Numbered from the stretch's first letter, positions 50,002 to 60,829 are shown. The stretch: 64,000 nucleotides of DNA from Geosiphon pyriformis (GCA_016748015.1 JAAOMT010000664.1:1612756-1676755), one strand, 5' to 3'. Notes: generated by a model not told the origin, from the sequence alone. Made by a program: numbers and translations.

Positions 50002-50137
50002 TGTTGTCTTGTCTGGCCTGAGTGGCTAGCCACATGTAGAAAGTGTGTGAACTGCATTTAGTTTGAGCCTCTTAGTTTGGTTCTATGTATTAGATAGCAG
50101 TTAGACTACATTCGTTAAACTTAAAAAAAAAAAAATA
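50002..50137 (+). repeat. LINE 3' tail of copy E
   Basis: Best-preserved tail: block 50015-50042 with a perfect 12-bp palindrome GTGGCTAGCCAC at 50022-50033, then ATTAGATAGCAGTTAGACT and the A run. Serves as the reference for tails B, C and D. Confidence 0.85.
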
Positions 50138-50579
50138 TTTTTAATCATAATAATTTGGTTTTTAATATTATTTTTAATTTTTTCTTAATTTAAAGATTCT
50201 TTTGAATATTTATTTAAAATAAAAGTTTAAAAGATAATTAAAATAAAGAATTAAAAATTAATAAGATTAAACTATTGGATTAATTGTTGTTTTTTTTAAT
50301 ATTAAAATTACTATATATATATATATATATTTGTAGTTTTATAAGAAAACATATTATAATATTCTTTTTTGATATTTTAATCTGATGTTTACTATTATTA
50401 CCAATTGGTATATATTATTATTATAAATTAATACTTACTGCTATCACAAAAATAGTGTAAAATAAATTAATATTTTTTTAATTAAGTGATAATAATATGG
50501 ATTTAGATAATAATAAGTAATGATCATAAACTCATTAATAGTTGAATTAATTTGTTGTTCAACATTTAGTTGATTTCTT
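50138..50579 (-). repeat. AT-rich remnant, probably gypsy LTR
   Basis: Contains AAATAAATTAATATTTTTTTAATTAAGT near 50460-50486, which also occurs in the LTRs at about 56600 and 57560, together with nearby AATAATATGGATTTAG-like words. It cuts off the RT of the neighbouring gypsy copy at about 50580. Boundaries are not resolvable. Confidence 0.4.
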
Positions 50580-50760
50580 ATAAAATGATTTTATGGCTGG
50601 TAAGTAGTATTCTGTATGTTTTTTGTTTAATTAACATTGGATCTCCAATTTTGATTTGATGCTAAATAATATTAGTTCTGCCAAATTTATTTTTACTGGC
50701 AAAAATGTTATTAAAATTGTTGAGTAATATCTTAAGTTGTATTTGTTGAAGTGAATCTAA
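50580..50760 (-). pseudogene. gypsy reverse transcriptase, N-terminal remnant
   Basis: Minus-strand frame reads LQQIQLKILLNNFNNIFASK, then GRTNII, stop, HQIKIGDPMLIKQKTYR. The pattern (acidic/hydrophobic helix, FA, H.I.t.d..PI.q..YR) is the classic start of a Ty3/gypsy RT. It is truncated after that. Confidence 0.7.
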
Positions 50761-51129
50761 ATTCTTTAAGTTTATTTGCTTCAACTGTTTTAATTGTAGT
50801 AAATATCATTTTTTTGTTTGTAGATTGTTTGTAATATAATATTTACATATTCATATAGTTATAAAATGTTTGGAATAGTAGTTGATAATTAATTCTTAAC
50901 TTTAGTGCTTAAGTATTTAATAATGGTTTTGCTTAGTATTTTTATAGGGTTTTCAAGTATATTGTATATTAGAATCTTAATGTGTTTGTGGTTTTTGGCT
51001 AATATGTAAAGATTGATAATATCAATCTTTCCTAATTTACAAATGTTTGGTTCTACTTTAAAAATTTGGGGTTAATTTTTTACTTTCCTCTTAATAGTTA
51101 ATATATGCTGATTATATAATAGAATAGAA

Positions 51130-51610
51130 ATAAATTAATTGGTAAAAATAATTTTTTTTTTATTAATGGTTTTTTTTCCACTATATTAATTTGCACTTTT
51201 ATTCTACTTGTAAATCTAAATTTATTTATTTCTTTTGTTGTAATCTTAGATTTTTTTCTTATTTCTACTGACATTAATTAAGCTATTTTAACTAAAAACA
51301 AAAATATTGCCTATGCTATCTTTTTATTTGGTTCAATTGTGTATGGTTTTTCTAATTCATTTTGTAATATTACAATAATATTTTCTATATATTTTGCATC
51401 AATTATTTCTCTTCTAATATTAATTTTTTTTTTGCTAAACTAAATTTAAATGCTAATTGTACCATTATGGTTGCCAGAATTTCTAGTACTATTTTTAAAT
51501 CAATGTTGATATACAAATGAGATTTCAGTTTAATGGCAGTTTTTCTGGATATCTGAAATCAAATCTTATATTAGTATTATGTGCATATCCTGGTCTATAT
51601 CTTTATTATT
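51130..51610 (-). pseudogene. dUTPase-like domain inside gypsy pol
   Basis: Trimeric dUTPases hydrolyse dUTP. The minus-strand traces line up with their conserved motifs: NIRFDFRYP (motif 1, DAGFDL-like), FSLAKK (motif 2, SSLA-like), REIIDAKYIENIIVIL (motif 3, GIIDAGYVGNI-like), EPNKKIA then AIFLFLV (motif 4), and KFRFTSR (motif 5, GFGSTGR-like). It sits between the protease/linker and RT. One frameshift (near 51420) and two stops, TAG after KKIA and TAA after VKIA, fall where Gln is expected. All the motif changes are explainable as C-to-T or G-to-A. Not functional in this copy. Confidence 0.65.
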
Positions 51611-51639
51611 ATTGCTGAACCAATTAAATTTCTGAATTT

Positions 51640-51985
51640 TTGAAAAATTTAATAGTATAATATATTGTTTGTAATTGTAATTGGAGTTTAAATCATTATT
51701 ACCTTAATTGCTATTATGGATGAAATTAGAACTATTGTTATAGTCATCATTAAAGTTTAAATCAGAATTAAATTTTGATTTTGATTTTAAAATACAGCTG
51801 CTAATTGGTTTTTTCTCTTTGAAAATTGAATAAATTATGTATTGTGGTAAATTGTAAATGAGATTACAATTATTACAATATTCAAAATCACTAAAAATTA
51901 AACAATATTTATAAAGTTTAATATTTAATTGTTTAAATACTGTTCTTGTTCTTTTCAAGTAACAAGAGAAAAAAACAAAAAACAA
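51640..51985 (-). pseudogene. gypsy pol linker with Cys pairs
   Basis: Minus-strand open piece of 93 codons: KYCLIFSDFEYCNNCNLIYNLP, then a Ser/Asn/Asp-rich acidic spacer leading to the dUTPase-like domain. The C..C/C-x2-C arrangement suggests half of a zinc-ribbon whose other half is in the adjoining inverted piece. Confidence 0.55.
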
Positions 51986-52009
51986 ATTTTAAGTTACCAT
52001 TGCTACCAA

Positions 52010-52590
52010 AGAAATAGCCAACAGTTGGTATGTATTATATTCAACTTCAGAACCAAAAAAACAATTATTCTATATTTTACTTAAATACAAGAACTATAAA
52101 AAAACTTTTTTTCATAAAAACTTGGATCTTATTTAAAAAAGACTATAAAACACATATCTGCTACTACTGCAAATTATGTTATTAAGAATGCTTTAGTTAC
52201 TCAAAATAACAAAAAAAGTAGAACAATAAATCATGTTTTACTTGTGAAGAAATCTTATTCAATGAAGAAATATGGAATAATATTTTTGGTTATAAAAAAA
52301 TATGTAATATATCATATCAATACATAATTCTCATTAGTGACTGGGTAAGCAGAGAAATGCCTTTTAATACTATATAGAACCAAGTATTTTTATGTTTAGA
52401 CAGTTATCTACATAATTAAAACAAAATTTGATAAATAACAAGTGCCAAAGTTAAAGACATTTTATTTAATAAAATACTTATCATCAAAAATAGCCTATTA
52501 AAATTTGTTAAAACATTCTTATCCCAAATCCAGACATTTTTGTTAACATTTTGAGCAATTTAAAACAATTTTACAAACAATACTAAGATC
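52010..52590 (+). pseudogene. inverted linker segment (Cys-rich domain) of gypsy copy M1
   Basis: On the plus strand, opposite to everything around it, reads HICYYCKLCY, then SCFTCEEILFNEEIWNNIF, then CNISYQYIILISDWV. Cys pairs at regular spacing suggest two zinc-ribbon-like modules. By order it belongs between the protease (ends near 52600) and the KYCLIF piece (starts near 51985), which both read on the minus strand. It contains several stops. Confidence 0.55.
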
Positions 52591-52599
52591 TAATACCTG

Positions 52600-53130
52600 T
52601 TTTAAAAGAGTATTAATAGTAGCTTATTGTGATTATCTTTAGCTTATAAGACTTAATAGACTTTCTAGGTAAGTTTGTTTGTTTTTTTTTTAAATTCTAT
52701 TAGTGGCTGTAATTAGATTGTTTTAAAATAACTACAGATAACTGGTATTCAAGTATGTTAATCATTTTGATTAAACTATAGCTCTTAAATATTTCAGTTA
52801 AGCATAACATTGGTTTTGAACAGTTAATTATTACTAATAAGAGCTTGGTATTATGTGATTTTTATAACAAAAACTTTAATAGATGTGATAATACCATTGA
52901 TTTTAAAAAAGAAGTAATTGATTTCATCAATAAAAGTCTTGGTTGCTTTATTAACTATGATAATTTTGGTGCTAGCTATGTAATCAATTTAGTAATTTAA
53001 TTGGTTCATAAGTTGTCATGTGATAATGCTGTCTGTTAATCTGCTATTAAGAATTAATTTAATAGATTGGCCATTAACTTTAGTATCTATGTTGTTACAA
53101 ATGATTATTTGGGGTCTCAAAGCAAATAAC
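52600..53130 (-). pseudogene. gypsy aspartic protease, hypermutated
   Basis: Minus-strand frame reads NGQSIKLILNSRLTDSIIT, stop, QLMNQL, then TKIIIVNK and the flap/C-terminal region through YQALISNN. The catalytic DSG of retropepsins (intact in copy P at 61084-61092) is NSR here, the Asp codon at 53044-53046 being Asn. The position after IIT where both copies have TGA is probably an ancestral Trp. Confidence 0.75.
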
Positions 53131-53490
53131 AAATTCATAACTTGGTGCTTGATTGGTATTCTGGTGTTAATATCTAAAGGTTTTATTGATCTAAAAGTTT
53201 TGTTGTGGAGTTTTTTATATAATAGACAGAGATTTAATAGTTGTTTTTAGTAGCCTCCTGGAATTGCAATTCTGTCAAATTTTTTTCTCAACATAGTGGC
53301 TGGTAATCCTTCTGGTAAGCTATCCTCAAATCTATGAGTGTTCTACCCTTGTTTCACTGGTCTTTTACCAGTCCCTATGACATTTGTATCTCAGCACTTA
53401 ATCCTTAATCAATTTAGTAAAACCAAAGAAATAACAAAAAAAATAAAAGAAAATAAAAGAAGATAAAGAAATAAACAAAAACAATTGCAA

Positions 53491-53958
53491 ATTAGTATTC
53501 TGTCAATAGCTGTGATCAAGAGCTATTATTCCAGTATGATTAAGTATCAATTATTATCAACATGAAATGTTGATAATGAGGAGTGAATTAAGATAGTGAA
53601 TAATTATTTATTGATAATTGTGAATGGAAGATGGTTTCTAACTAAAAGATTCTAATAATTATGACTTGCAAGTCTAATTGACTCTGAGAGTTCTACTGAC
53701 TCCCAGTCTTTCTAACTAATTTTCTAGCTTTTGATATTACTGCTATATATACATAAATGAGATTCTTCAATTCCTCAATTCTTCATACCAGGAATCCTGA
53801 AATTCTAAAATCCTGCAATTCCTTTGTACAAAAATCTTAAGATTCCTGGAATTCTGCAATTCCTCTTGAAAGGAATCCTGAAATTCCATTTTTACTATGT
53901 TTATTCTGATTGGCTAATTTATGTACTAATATTTAATTCTTATATTCTATAAATAACA
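53491..53958 (-). repeat. LTR of gypsy copy M1
   Basis: Shares ends and interior with the LTRs at 56524-57010, 57492-57911 and 57933-58310. The minus-strand start is TGTTATTTATAG. The U3-like part has repeated words: GGAATCCTGAAATTC occurs twice (about 53790 and 53873) and CTGCAATTCCT twice. A TATATATA box precedes the R-like region (plus 53742-53750). The inner end is near ATTAGTATTC at 53491. Confidence 0.75.
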
Positions 53959-56230
53959 ATGTACATAGTTGTAATAAGTTTGACATTGAGAGTAGCTCTA
54001 TTAAATAGAAATATTATTGCTAATTCTTTTAATTTAAAAAGAAAGATGGCTGTAAGTAATTTGTTCTTAGTAATAGTTGCTGATAGAATATTGTTAATAA
54101 GTAGTATTGGGTTGGTTTCTAGTGATTTGGGTATTGTGATTTCTGAAGTTATTAAGAGACTTAAATAGTTCTGAGAACTTGAATTTTGGGTGTACACATT
54201 TTTTGAATTTCTTGAATGTAATCCTAATAGCTGGTTTAATAAATTGGAGATTGGTTGGTGCATAATTATTGCTGATCTCTAATTTTATTAAGTATAGATA
54301 ATTTTTGGTCTTGAATTTTTGGTTGATATTAGTTTAGTAATTTGGGGTGATACTTAAATTTGTTGGAATCAATACATTATTTGTGGTTGTAGTTGATATA
54401 TTATTGGTGCTGGAATCTGATAAATAGAAAATAAATATATCAATTATTGCATTATTGGTGCATAATAAAGTTAGTATGATTTTAATAATAAATTGTTGGC
54501 ATAGTTCTGGTTTTTAAACTTGCAATTAGAGTTTTTATATTGGTTTTTCAATTGTGAGTTATTAGATCTAAAGTAACAATTTGCTTTTAAATAGCCTTAT
54601 TTACTATAGTAATAACAATTACACATTTTTTGTTGCTATGGTTGATTTGATAATAATAATAATAAACATAATTGATTTTGAAATTAACTAGAACTTCTTA
54701 GATTGTTACAACATTAAAAAGACTAATAGATTGCTTAATTGTTAGCTAAATATTTCTCTAATTTTTGGTTGATTAAATTACTAAATTATTTTAGCTTAGA
54801 ATTCAATTTAAATGATTTGTTTATAACTAGATTTATGGCTTGTGTGTAGTTGGCTTTGAGTTCAGCTAATTCAAAAATTTTGGCATATATAATTGTATCT
54901 TGTAGAGTATTTAAATACATTAGATGTACTTATTATAGCAAACTGCTATGTAAACTGTAAATAAATTGGTTTAGAATCTGGAACACTATAAAATAGTCAG
55001 TATTAATTACTTGAATTTGATGCAAATTCTTGTAAAAACATTCTAAGTATGTGGTAACTGCTTTTGTGTTCTCTTATTTAATTGTGGTAAAACTAATTAA
55101 CAGATGATTAATGCTATTATTATTGTTAAAATATTATAGAAATACAGTTTTAAATGCATTAAAATCTTGAAATTTGTTTATAAGATTTTGATACTACAAG
55201 TTAACAGTATCTTAAAAAAAGTATAATATAGTTTAAAGTATTCTAATATCATTTCATTCATTGGCTGTAATGATTTTTGTCATATTATTGAGCTATGTTT
55301 AAACATTGTTTTCTTTGCTGGTAAATTTTTTTAATTTGACAATTGGTATATAGATCATTAGTGCAAGTAATAATTGTAGTTGTTGTGATTATTGTTGATA
55401 AGCAGTAATTAATACAACTGGCAGTTAATTAATTGAGATAACTGAAGATAAGTTTTGTAGAAAAATAGGAGTTGGGTTTAAATTATTCAGATTTGGCTAG
55501 ATTTAAACAATCAGAGTTTGAACTTTTAAGTTATTTAAGATTAGGTTTTAATTATTATTTCTCTGATTGCTGTCTTTTTTTTTTTTCTGATTTAGTGTTT
55601 GTCTAATTACTAATAGATCTAAAATTTTGTTGAAGTAATGGTAATCAAAGTCTTAATGAGATTGTTAGTTGTGATTTAAATCCTTCAAAAAAATTGCCAT
55701 AAGTTTCTAATAATTTGGCTTTTTTTTGATTATTTTGAAACAGTATTTTAAATAATAGTGTTTTTATAATTGATAGTAATACAGATTTAGATAGTATGTA
55801 AGTAGTACTTCTTAGTATATGATAATATAATGAGTAAATAAATGAAACAATTTTTGGTTTTTTTCAAATAAACAGTTGTATTTTCCTTGGTGTTTCTGCT
55901 GAAGTTTATAACTTTTCTTTATTTTTGGCTGCAAAAATAATAGGAAATTTTTGTTAAGTGTAATTCTCAATTTTTTAATTTATCTCTGTAATTAATAAAA
56001 CAAACAAATGATTTTGTGAAAGCATAATGCTTTGGAATAATTTACTGTAGAAATTTTTAAGAGTGGTTTTTAAATCTTTTTGGTCTTTTAAGTAGGATTT
56101 AATTTTTTTATTAATGTAAAAGTTGAAAACTAATTCTGCTGGCCAATAGTTACTTGTTAGTTTAATGTTACAAATAATTATTTGAAGTGTTAAAACAAAT
56201 AACAAACTTGTAACTTGGTGTTTAATAGCT
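53959..56230 (-). pseudogene. gypsy gag, hypermutated
   Basis: Open N-terminal piece 56205-55975 (AELVFNFYINKKIKSYL, corresponding to plus-strand copy P at 58838-58900), central gag near 55300-54800 and the helix whose counterpart in copy P is AELKANYAQAINL (minus strand near 54840-54870). The knuckle at 54576-54617 reads C-YY-Y-SK-stop-G-Y-LKAN-C: the second Cys and the His of CX2CX4HX4C are both Tyr. The final open piece 54263-53940 ends at the M1 LTR. Gag assembles the particle; this copy cannot. Confidence 0.7.
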
Positions 56231-56523
56231 AGTAATATTGATAATTTCTAAAAGTTTTGGAGTTTAAAGATTTTGATTAAGTCTTTTGTATAATAGACAG
56301 AGATTTAATTAATGGTTTTTTCTGTGAATTTTTTTTTTCAGCATAATGGCTAGTTTATTCTGACAGTTGTGTTTTTTTGGTAAGCTATTCTTAAATTTCT
56401 ATTTTTGTTCTGGGTTTTTATCAGACTATTTTTGATGTTAAATACTTAGCACTTAATTTTTTTAATCAATTAGTAAACAACAAAAAAATAAAACAAAAAA
56501 AAACAAAAAAAAACAAAAAAAAA

Positions 56524-57010
56524 TTAGTATTTCATTAATAAATATAATTAAAAGTTATTGGTTCAGTATAATTAAATATTAGATTCTATTAATATAAAGT
56601 GTTAATAGAGTAAAATAGATTAATATTTTTTTAATTAAGTAATAATAACATAGATTGAATAATAATAAATAATTTTATTAATATGAAAATAATTTTATTT
56701 CAAGTTATAGAAAACTATTTTTTGAAAGAAGAAATATTGTTGTTCTGAATTAAATTCTATCTATTTTATTAAATTCTCTTAAAATTACTTTTTTTGTTTT
56801 TAACACTCTTATTTAATTTATATTATATGAAATTTTTTAAAATTTTTCAATTTTTTTAAAAAAAATCCTGGAATTCTGGAATTCTGCAATTCTTTAAGAG
56901 AAATTTTGAAATTTTGAAATTCTAAAATTCTGCAATCTTTTCTTTTATTACATCTATTTTTAATTGGTTATTTTATTTATTATTATAATTCCTAATTTCT
57001 ATAAGCAATA
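56524..57010 (-). repeat. LTR of gypsy copy M2
   Basis: Same order of blocks as the M1 LTR, including the GGAATTCTGGAATTCTGCAATTC-type repeats near 56870-56900, but richer in T. Minus-strand start TATTGCTTATAG at 57010. Confidence 0.7.
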
Positions 57011-57019
57011 CTAAAAAGA

Positions 57020-57911
57020 GTATGGTAATGTTGAAATAAAAATTTGGCAAATCTTAAATAATTTATTTCTATTACTTTTAATTCTGCTACTTTTTTAGAT
57101 GATTGTTGTTAGTGCTAATTTTTTGTTAAATTATACTTCACAAAAAGCATCAAATGTTTTAAGTGATTATTTAGAGTATTGAAATAAATAACAAATCTGT
57201 AACTTGGTGCTCAATAACTAAAAATATTGGTAATTTTTAAAGATTTTGAAGTTTAAAGGTTTTGGTTAAGTTTTTTGTATAATAGACAAAGATTCAATTA
57301 ATAGTTTTTTTGTGAATTTTTTAGTATAATAACTGATTTATTCTAATAGTTGTGTTTTTTTAATAAACTATTCTTAAATTTTTGTTTTTGTTTTTGGGTT
57401 TTTTACCAGACTATTTTTAACATTAATTATTTAGTGCTTAATCTTTTTAATCAATTAATAAACAACAAAAAAATAAATAAAAAATAAAAAATTAGTACTT
57501 TATCAATAGCTGTAATTAAATATTGAATTTTATTAACATAGAGTATTAATAGTATAGAATAAATTAATATTTTTTTAATCAAATAATAATAATATAGATT
57601 TAGGTAATAATAGATGTTTTATTAATATAAGTATAATTTTATTTCAAATTATAAAAAACTATCTTTTAAAAGAAAAAATATTGTTGTTTTAAACTGAATT
57701 GAATATTTTTTCTGCTTCTAATACTTTTACTATATATATAATTCATGTTATATAAGATTTTTTAAAATCCTTCAATTTTTTAAAAAAAATTCTGAAATTT
57801 TAAAATCCTACAATTCTTTAAGAACTATTCTGAAATTTTTTTTTTATTATGCTTATTTCTAATTGGCTATTTTATCTACTTATTAAAATTTTTAATTTTT
57901 ATGAGTAATAA
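57020..57911 (-). mobile_element. Ty3/gypsy copy M3 (LTR and leader only)
   Basis: LTR 57911-57492 then leader to about 57020, where M2's LTR begins. The leader matches plus-strand 58440-58800 (for example minus-strand TGCTTTTTGTGAAGTATAAT versus TGCTTCCTGTGAAGTATAAT). Heavily mutated. Confidence 0.65.
57492..57911 (-). repeat. LTR of gypsy copy M3
   Basis: Third minus-strand copy of the LTR, ending on the right at about 57911 (GAGTAATA). Fewer C and G than M1. Confidence 0.65.
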
Positions 57912-57932
57912 TGTAATAAAATTTTCTTATAT

Positions 57933-58310
57933 TGTTACTTATAGAAAAGCATACAAAAAAGTAGTAGAAAAAACAGATAGACCAATAAAAAAATAATAGG
58001 TAACACATAAACACATTGCTTAGCAATATAAGCATTGCTTGAAAAATTATAGTACATTGCTCAAAAATGTGAGTGATCTTGTAGAACTCAAATTATGTAT
58101 ATATAATAAAAGCATTAGAAGCAGAAAAAACAAAATTGATATTAAGATTTCTTTGTTCAAACATCTTAGTTAGAATTATTAATATTAATAAAATAATTAT
58201 TCACTATTTAAATTACTTTCTCCACTATTAACACTTTATGTTGATAGTATCCAATACTTGATCACACTGGAACAATAGCTTTTGATCATGGCTATTAATG
58301 GGATACTAAC
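57933..58310 (+). repeat. 5' LTR of gypsy copy P
   Basis: TGTTACTTATAG start, a TATATATAATAAAAG promoter-like box at about 58096-58110, and a 3' part (CACACTGGAACAATAGC, GGCTATTAATGGGATACTAAC) colinear with the M1 LTR read on the minus strand. It starts only 21 bp from the outer end of the M3 LTR, facing the other way. Confidence 0.7.
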
Positions 58311-58599
58311 TCTTTTTTGCCTTGGCTTATTTCTTTATTTTTTTTCTTTTCTTTTATTTTGTTATTATTTACTAATTAATTAAAAATTAAATGCACAGAG
58401 TTATTAACATCAAAGTAACTAATAAATAACCCAGAAATAAGAGTAAAACATTCAAAAATTAAGGATAGCTTACCAGAAGGATTACCAGCCATCATGCTAA
58501 AAAAAAATTTGATGGAATTGTAATTTCAGAAAGTGACAAATAAACAGCACTTGAATCTCTGTTCATTATACAAAAAACTCCAACAAAATCTTTAGATAC

Positions 58600-60450
58600 T
58601 AACACTACTTCAACTATTGAGCACCAAGTTACAAGTTTGTTATTGGATTTGAGATCCCAACCAATTTCTTATAATATTTGGTGCTTCCTGTGAAGTATAA
58701 TCCTACAAAGAATCAGTACCAATAAACAACTATTTAAAAGTGACAGAATTAAAAAAAATAGAGACAAACCATTTAGGATTTGCCAAATCCTTATTTCAAC
58801 ATTACTGTTAACATTTGGAATTAACCAGCAATCACTTATCAGCAGAATTAGTCTTTAATTTCTATGTCAATAAAAAAATTTCTTATTTCTTAAGAGCACC
58901 AGTAGATATTAAATCAGTAAAAAAAAATTTTTACAATAAATTAATTAAACACCAGCCTATTAGTAAATCATAATTTCACATTTATTATCACTAAAATCAA
59001 TTAAAAAATTGAAAATCATACTCAAAAAAGATATCTAATCACCTATGCAAGCAAGAACAAAAGGAAACTACAAACACCAGCAGTAACACTTTAGAGAATA
59101 CAACTACTGATTTGGAAGAAAACAAGAGTTGAATTACCAATCAATTCATTATATTACTATACACCTGGAAGTGTTATCAATATTTCATCAATAGGTGTAT
59201 CCACATTAAATACAAAAACAGCAGCAGCCCAACTTCTATTTCAAAGTAAACAAAAAAAAGCAGAGTTATTGAGAACTTATAGTAATTATTTCAAAAGATT
59301 TAAATTGTAATCCCCAATGCTATCAGAATTTTGATCACCACTATCTTAGCCAGATTTCAGAACCACAAGTCCTTAGGAAGTAATGGAGTCAGAAGAAAAA
59401 GAAAAAAACAAAAATCAGAAATTTAATTATCAAAACTCGATTTCAGAAAACCCAAAAATTCAAACTCTGATTGTTCCAACTCAGTAAAATCAAAACAATT
59501 CAAATTTCATTATTATTAATTAACCAAACTTACCTCCAGCAACCATAATTAATCTATTACCAATTGTACCAATTGTACCAATTGTTGCACAACTCCAGCC
59601 ACAACCACAATCTCCATAACAATCAAATCCACCACAACAACCAATCACAATACCAATGGCATATGCACCAATTACCAAACTGGAAAAATTTACTGGCAAA
59701 AAGAATAATATACAAGTATAGCTCAATGACATGGAAAAAGCTATTGTAACTAACAGATGGAATGATGTCAGAGCATTATAGATAATTCCATATTTTCTCT
59801 AGAATACTGTTAATTTATGGTATTAAAGCCTGATCCAGAAACTCCAAGATTTCAACACATTGAAATTTGAATTCTTAAGATATTTTAGTAATAAAAATAG
59901 CATCAATTGTCTAGTCAATACTTTCACAACTATCAAACAAAGAAAAACTAAAGCAGTTACTATTTACTTAGAATGCTTTTATAGAAGTTTATGCCAAATA
60001 CAAGCAATTAACACAAACTATTTTACTGTACTACAAATATTAAATCAATTTATTTGTGACCTGTGCAATAGTCTTCTATAACGGATATATTTAATATACT
60101 CACAAACACTTCAAAATACTGTTATTCACACCAGAAACTTTGAATCAGCTGAACTCAAAGCCAACTATGCCCAAGCCATAAATCTAGTAATGAACAGATT
60201 ATCTAAACTAGATTCCAAATTGAAACAATTCAGTAATTCAATTAACCAAAAATTGAAAAAATATTTAGCTAATAATTAGACTATATATTAATCTTTACAA
60301 TAATGTAATAATTAAAAAAACTCAAATTGTTTCCAAAATCAGTTGCATTTTTTATTGTCAACCAATTAACTGTGGCAGCCAAAAATACATATCTGCTACA
60401 ATTGTGATAAACAAAGTCACATCAAAATTAACTGCCATTATAATAGTAAC
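58600..60450 (+). pseudogene. gypsy gag of copy P
   Basis: N-terminal part at 58838-58980 (AELVFNFYVNKKISYFL), a P/Q-rich spacer with three tandem ACCAATTGT units near 59560-59585, then the capsid-like region in frame 1 from the ATG at 59656 (APITKLEKFTG, FNTLKFEFLRYFS, LNQFICDL, ELKANYAQAINLVM) to a CCHC knuckle CYNCDKQSHIKINC at 60394-60435. Stops occur at expected Trp (after NNIQV) and Gln (after VRAL, PYFL, LWY). Longest open piece 59860-60081. Gag proteins package the element RNA. Confidence 0.8.
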
Positions 60451-60829
60451 TCATGATTGAAAAATCAATACCAAAATCCCAATTGCCAGTTTTAAACTCC
60501 AAATTATTCACCAAATCAAGATTACTATCAACTTTATTATCCATCCATAATGCAGCAAATATACTTATCTTCAGTATATTAAACTCCAACACCTGTAATA
60601 TATCAGCCACAGCTGCAAATAATTTATCAATTCCAACCAATTCAAATTCCGCCACCAAACTCAGCTCAAATATCATCCAGAAATTAAAGACCAAGAATCA
60701 CATACACTCAACAAAACTGAAAATTGACAATGGTAATGCACCAACTGATTTCCAGCTCATTGAGTCAATCATCAAAATTTTGCCAGTGGAGTTTAGGAAC
60801 TGAGTATTACCAAAACCCAAATTTCTAGA

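Larger units (their letters stand above)
48759..50137 (+). mobile_element. LINE copy E, 5'-truncated, young
   Basis: Begins inside the RNase H domain and ends with the tail and a 13-base A run (50123-50135). CG dinucleotides and all Trp codons are intact, making it the least mutated LINE here. The word AATATTTTT occurs at both edges (48750-48758, and again right after the A run), a possible target-site duplication, but in AT-rich DNA this is weak evidence. Confidence 0.85.
50580..53958 (-). mobile_element. Ty3/gypsy copy M1 (LTR, protease, linker, dUTPase-like, RT start)
   Basis: Reading leftwards from the LTR (53958-53491): a leader, protease, a Cys-rich linker (partly inverted), a dUTPase-like domain and the first part of RT, truncated at about 50580. 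Gag is absent: the leader passes straight to protease. The copy is hypermutated with many stops. Its LTR interrupts copy M2 at 53958, so M1 may be nested in or joined to M2. Confidence 0.75.
53959..57010 (-). mobile_element. Ty3/gypsy copy M2 (LTR, gag, pre-protease)
   Basis: Minus strand: LTR (57010-56524), leader, gag N-terminus, central gag, zinc knuckle and the segment just before protease. It stops at 53959 exactly where the protease would begin (minus-strand ITTMY), at the LTR of copy M1. Hypermutated. Confidence 0.75.

Noticed and set aside
50011-50042. tRNA A-box-like word (TGGCCTGAGTGG) in the LINE tail, suggesting a tRNA-derived SINE
   Set aside because: One base too long for an A box, no B box at the proper distance in any copy, and the block directly follows ORF2, so it is the LINE 3' UTR.
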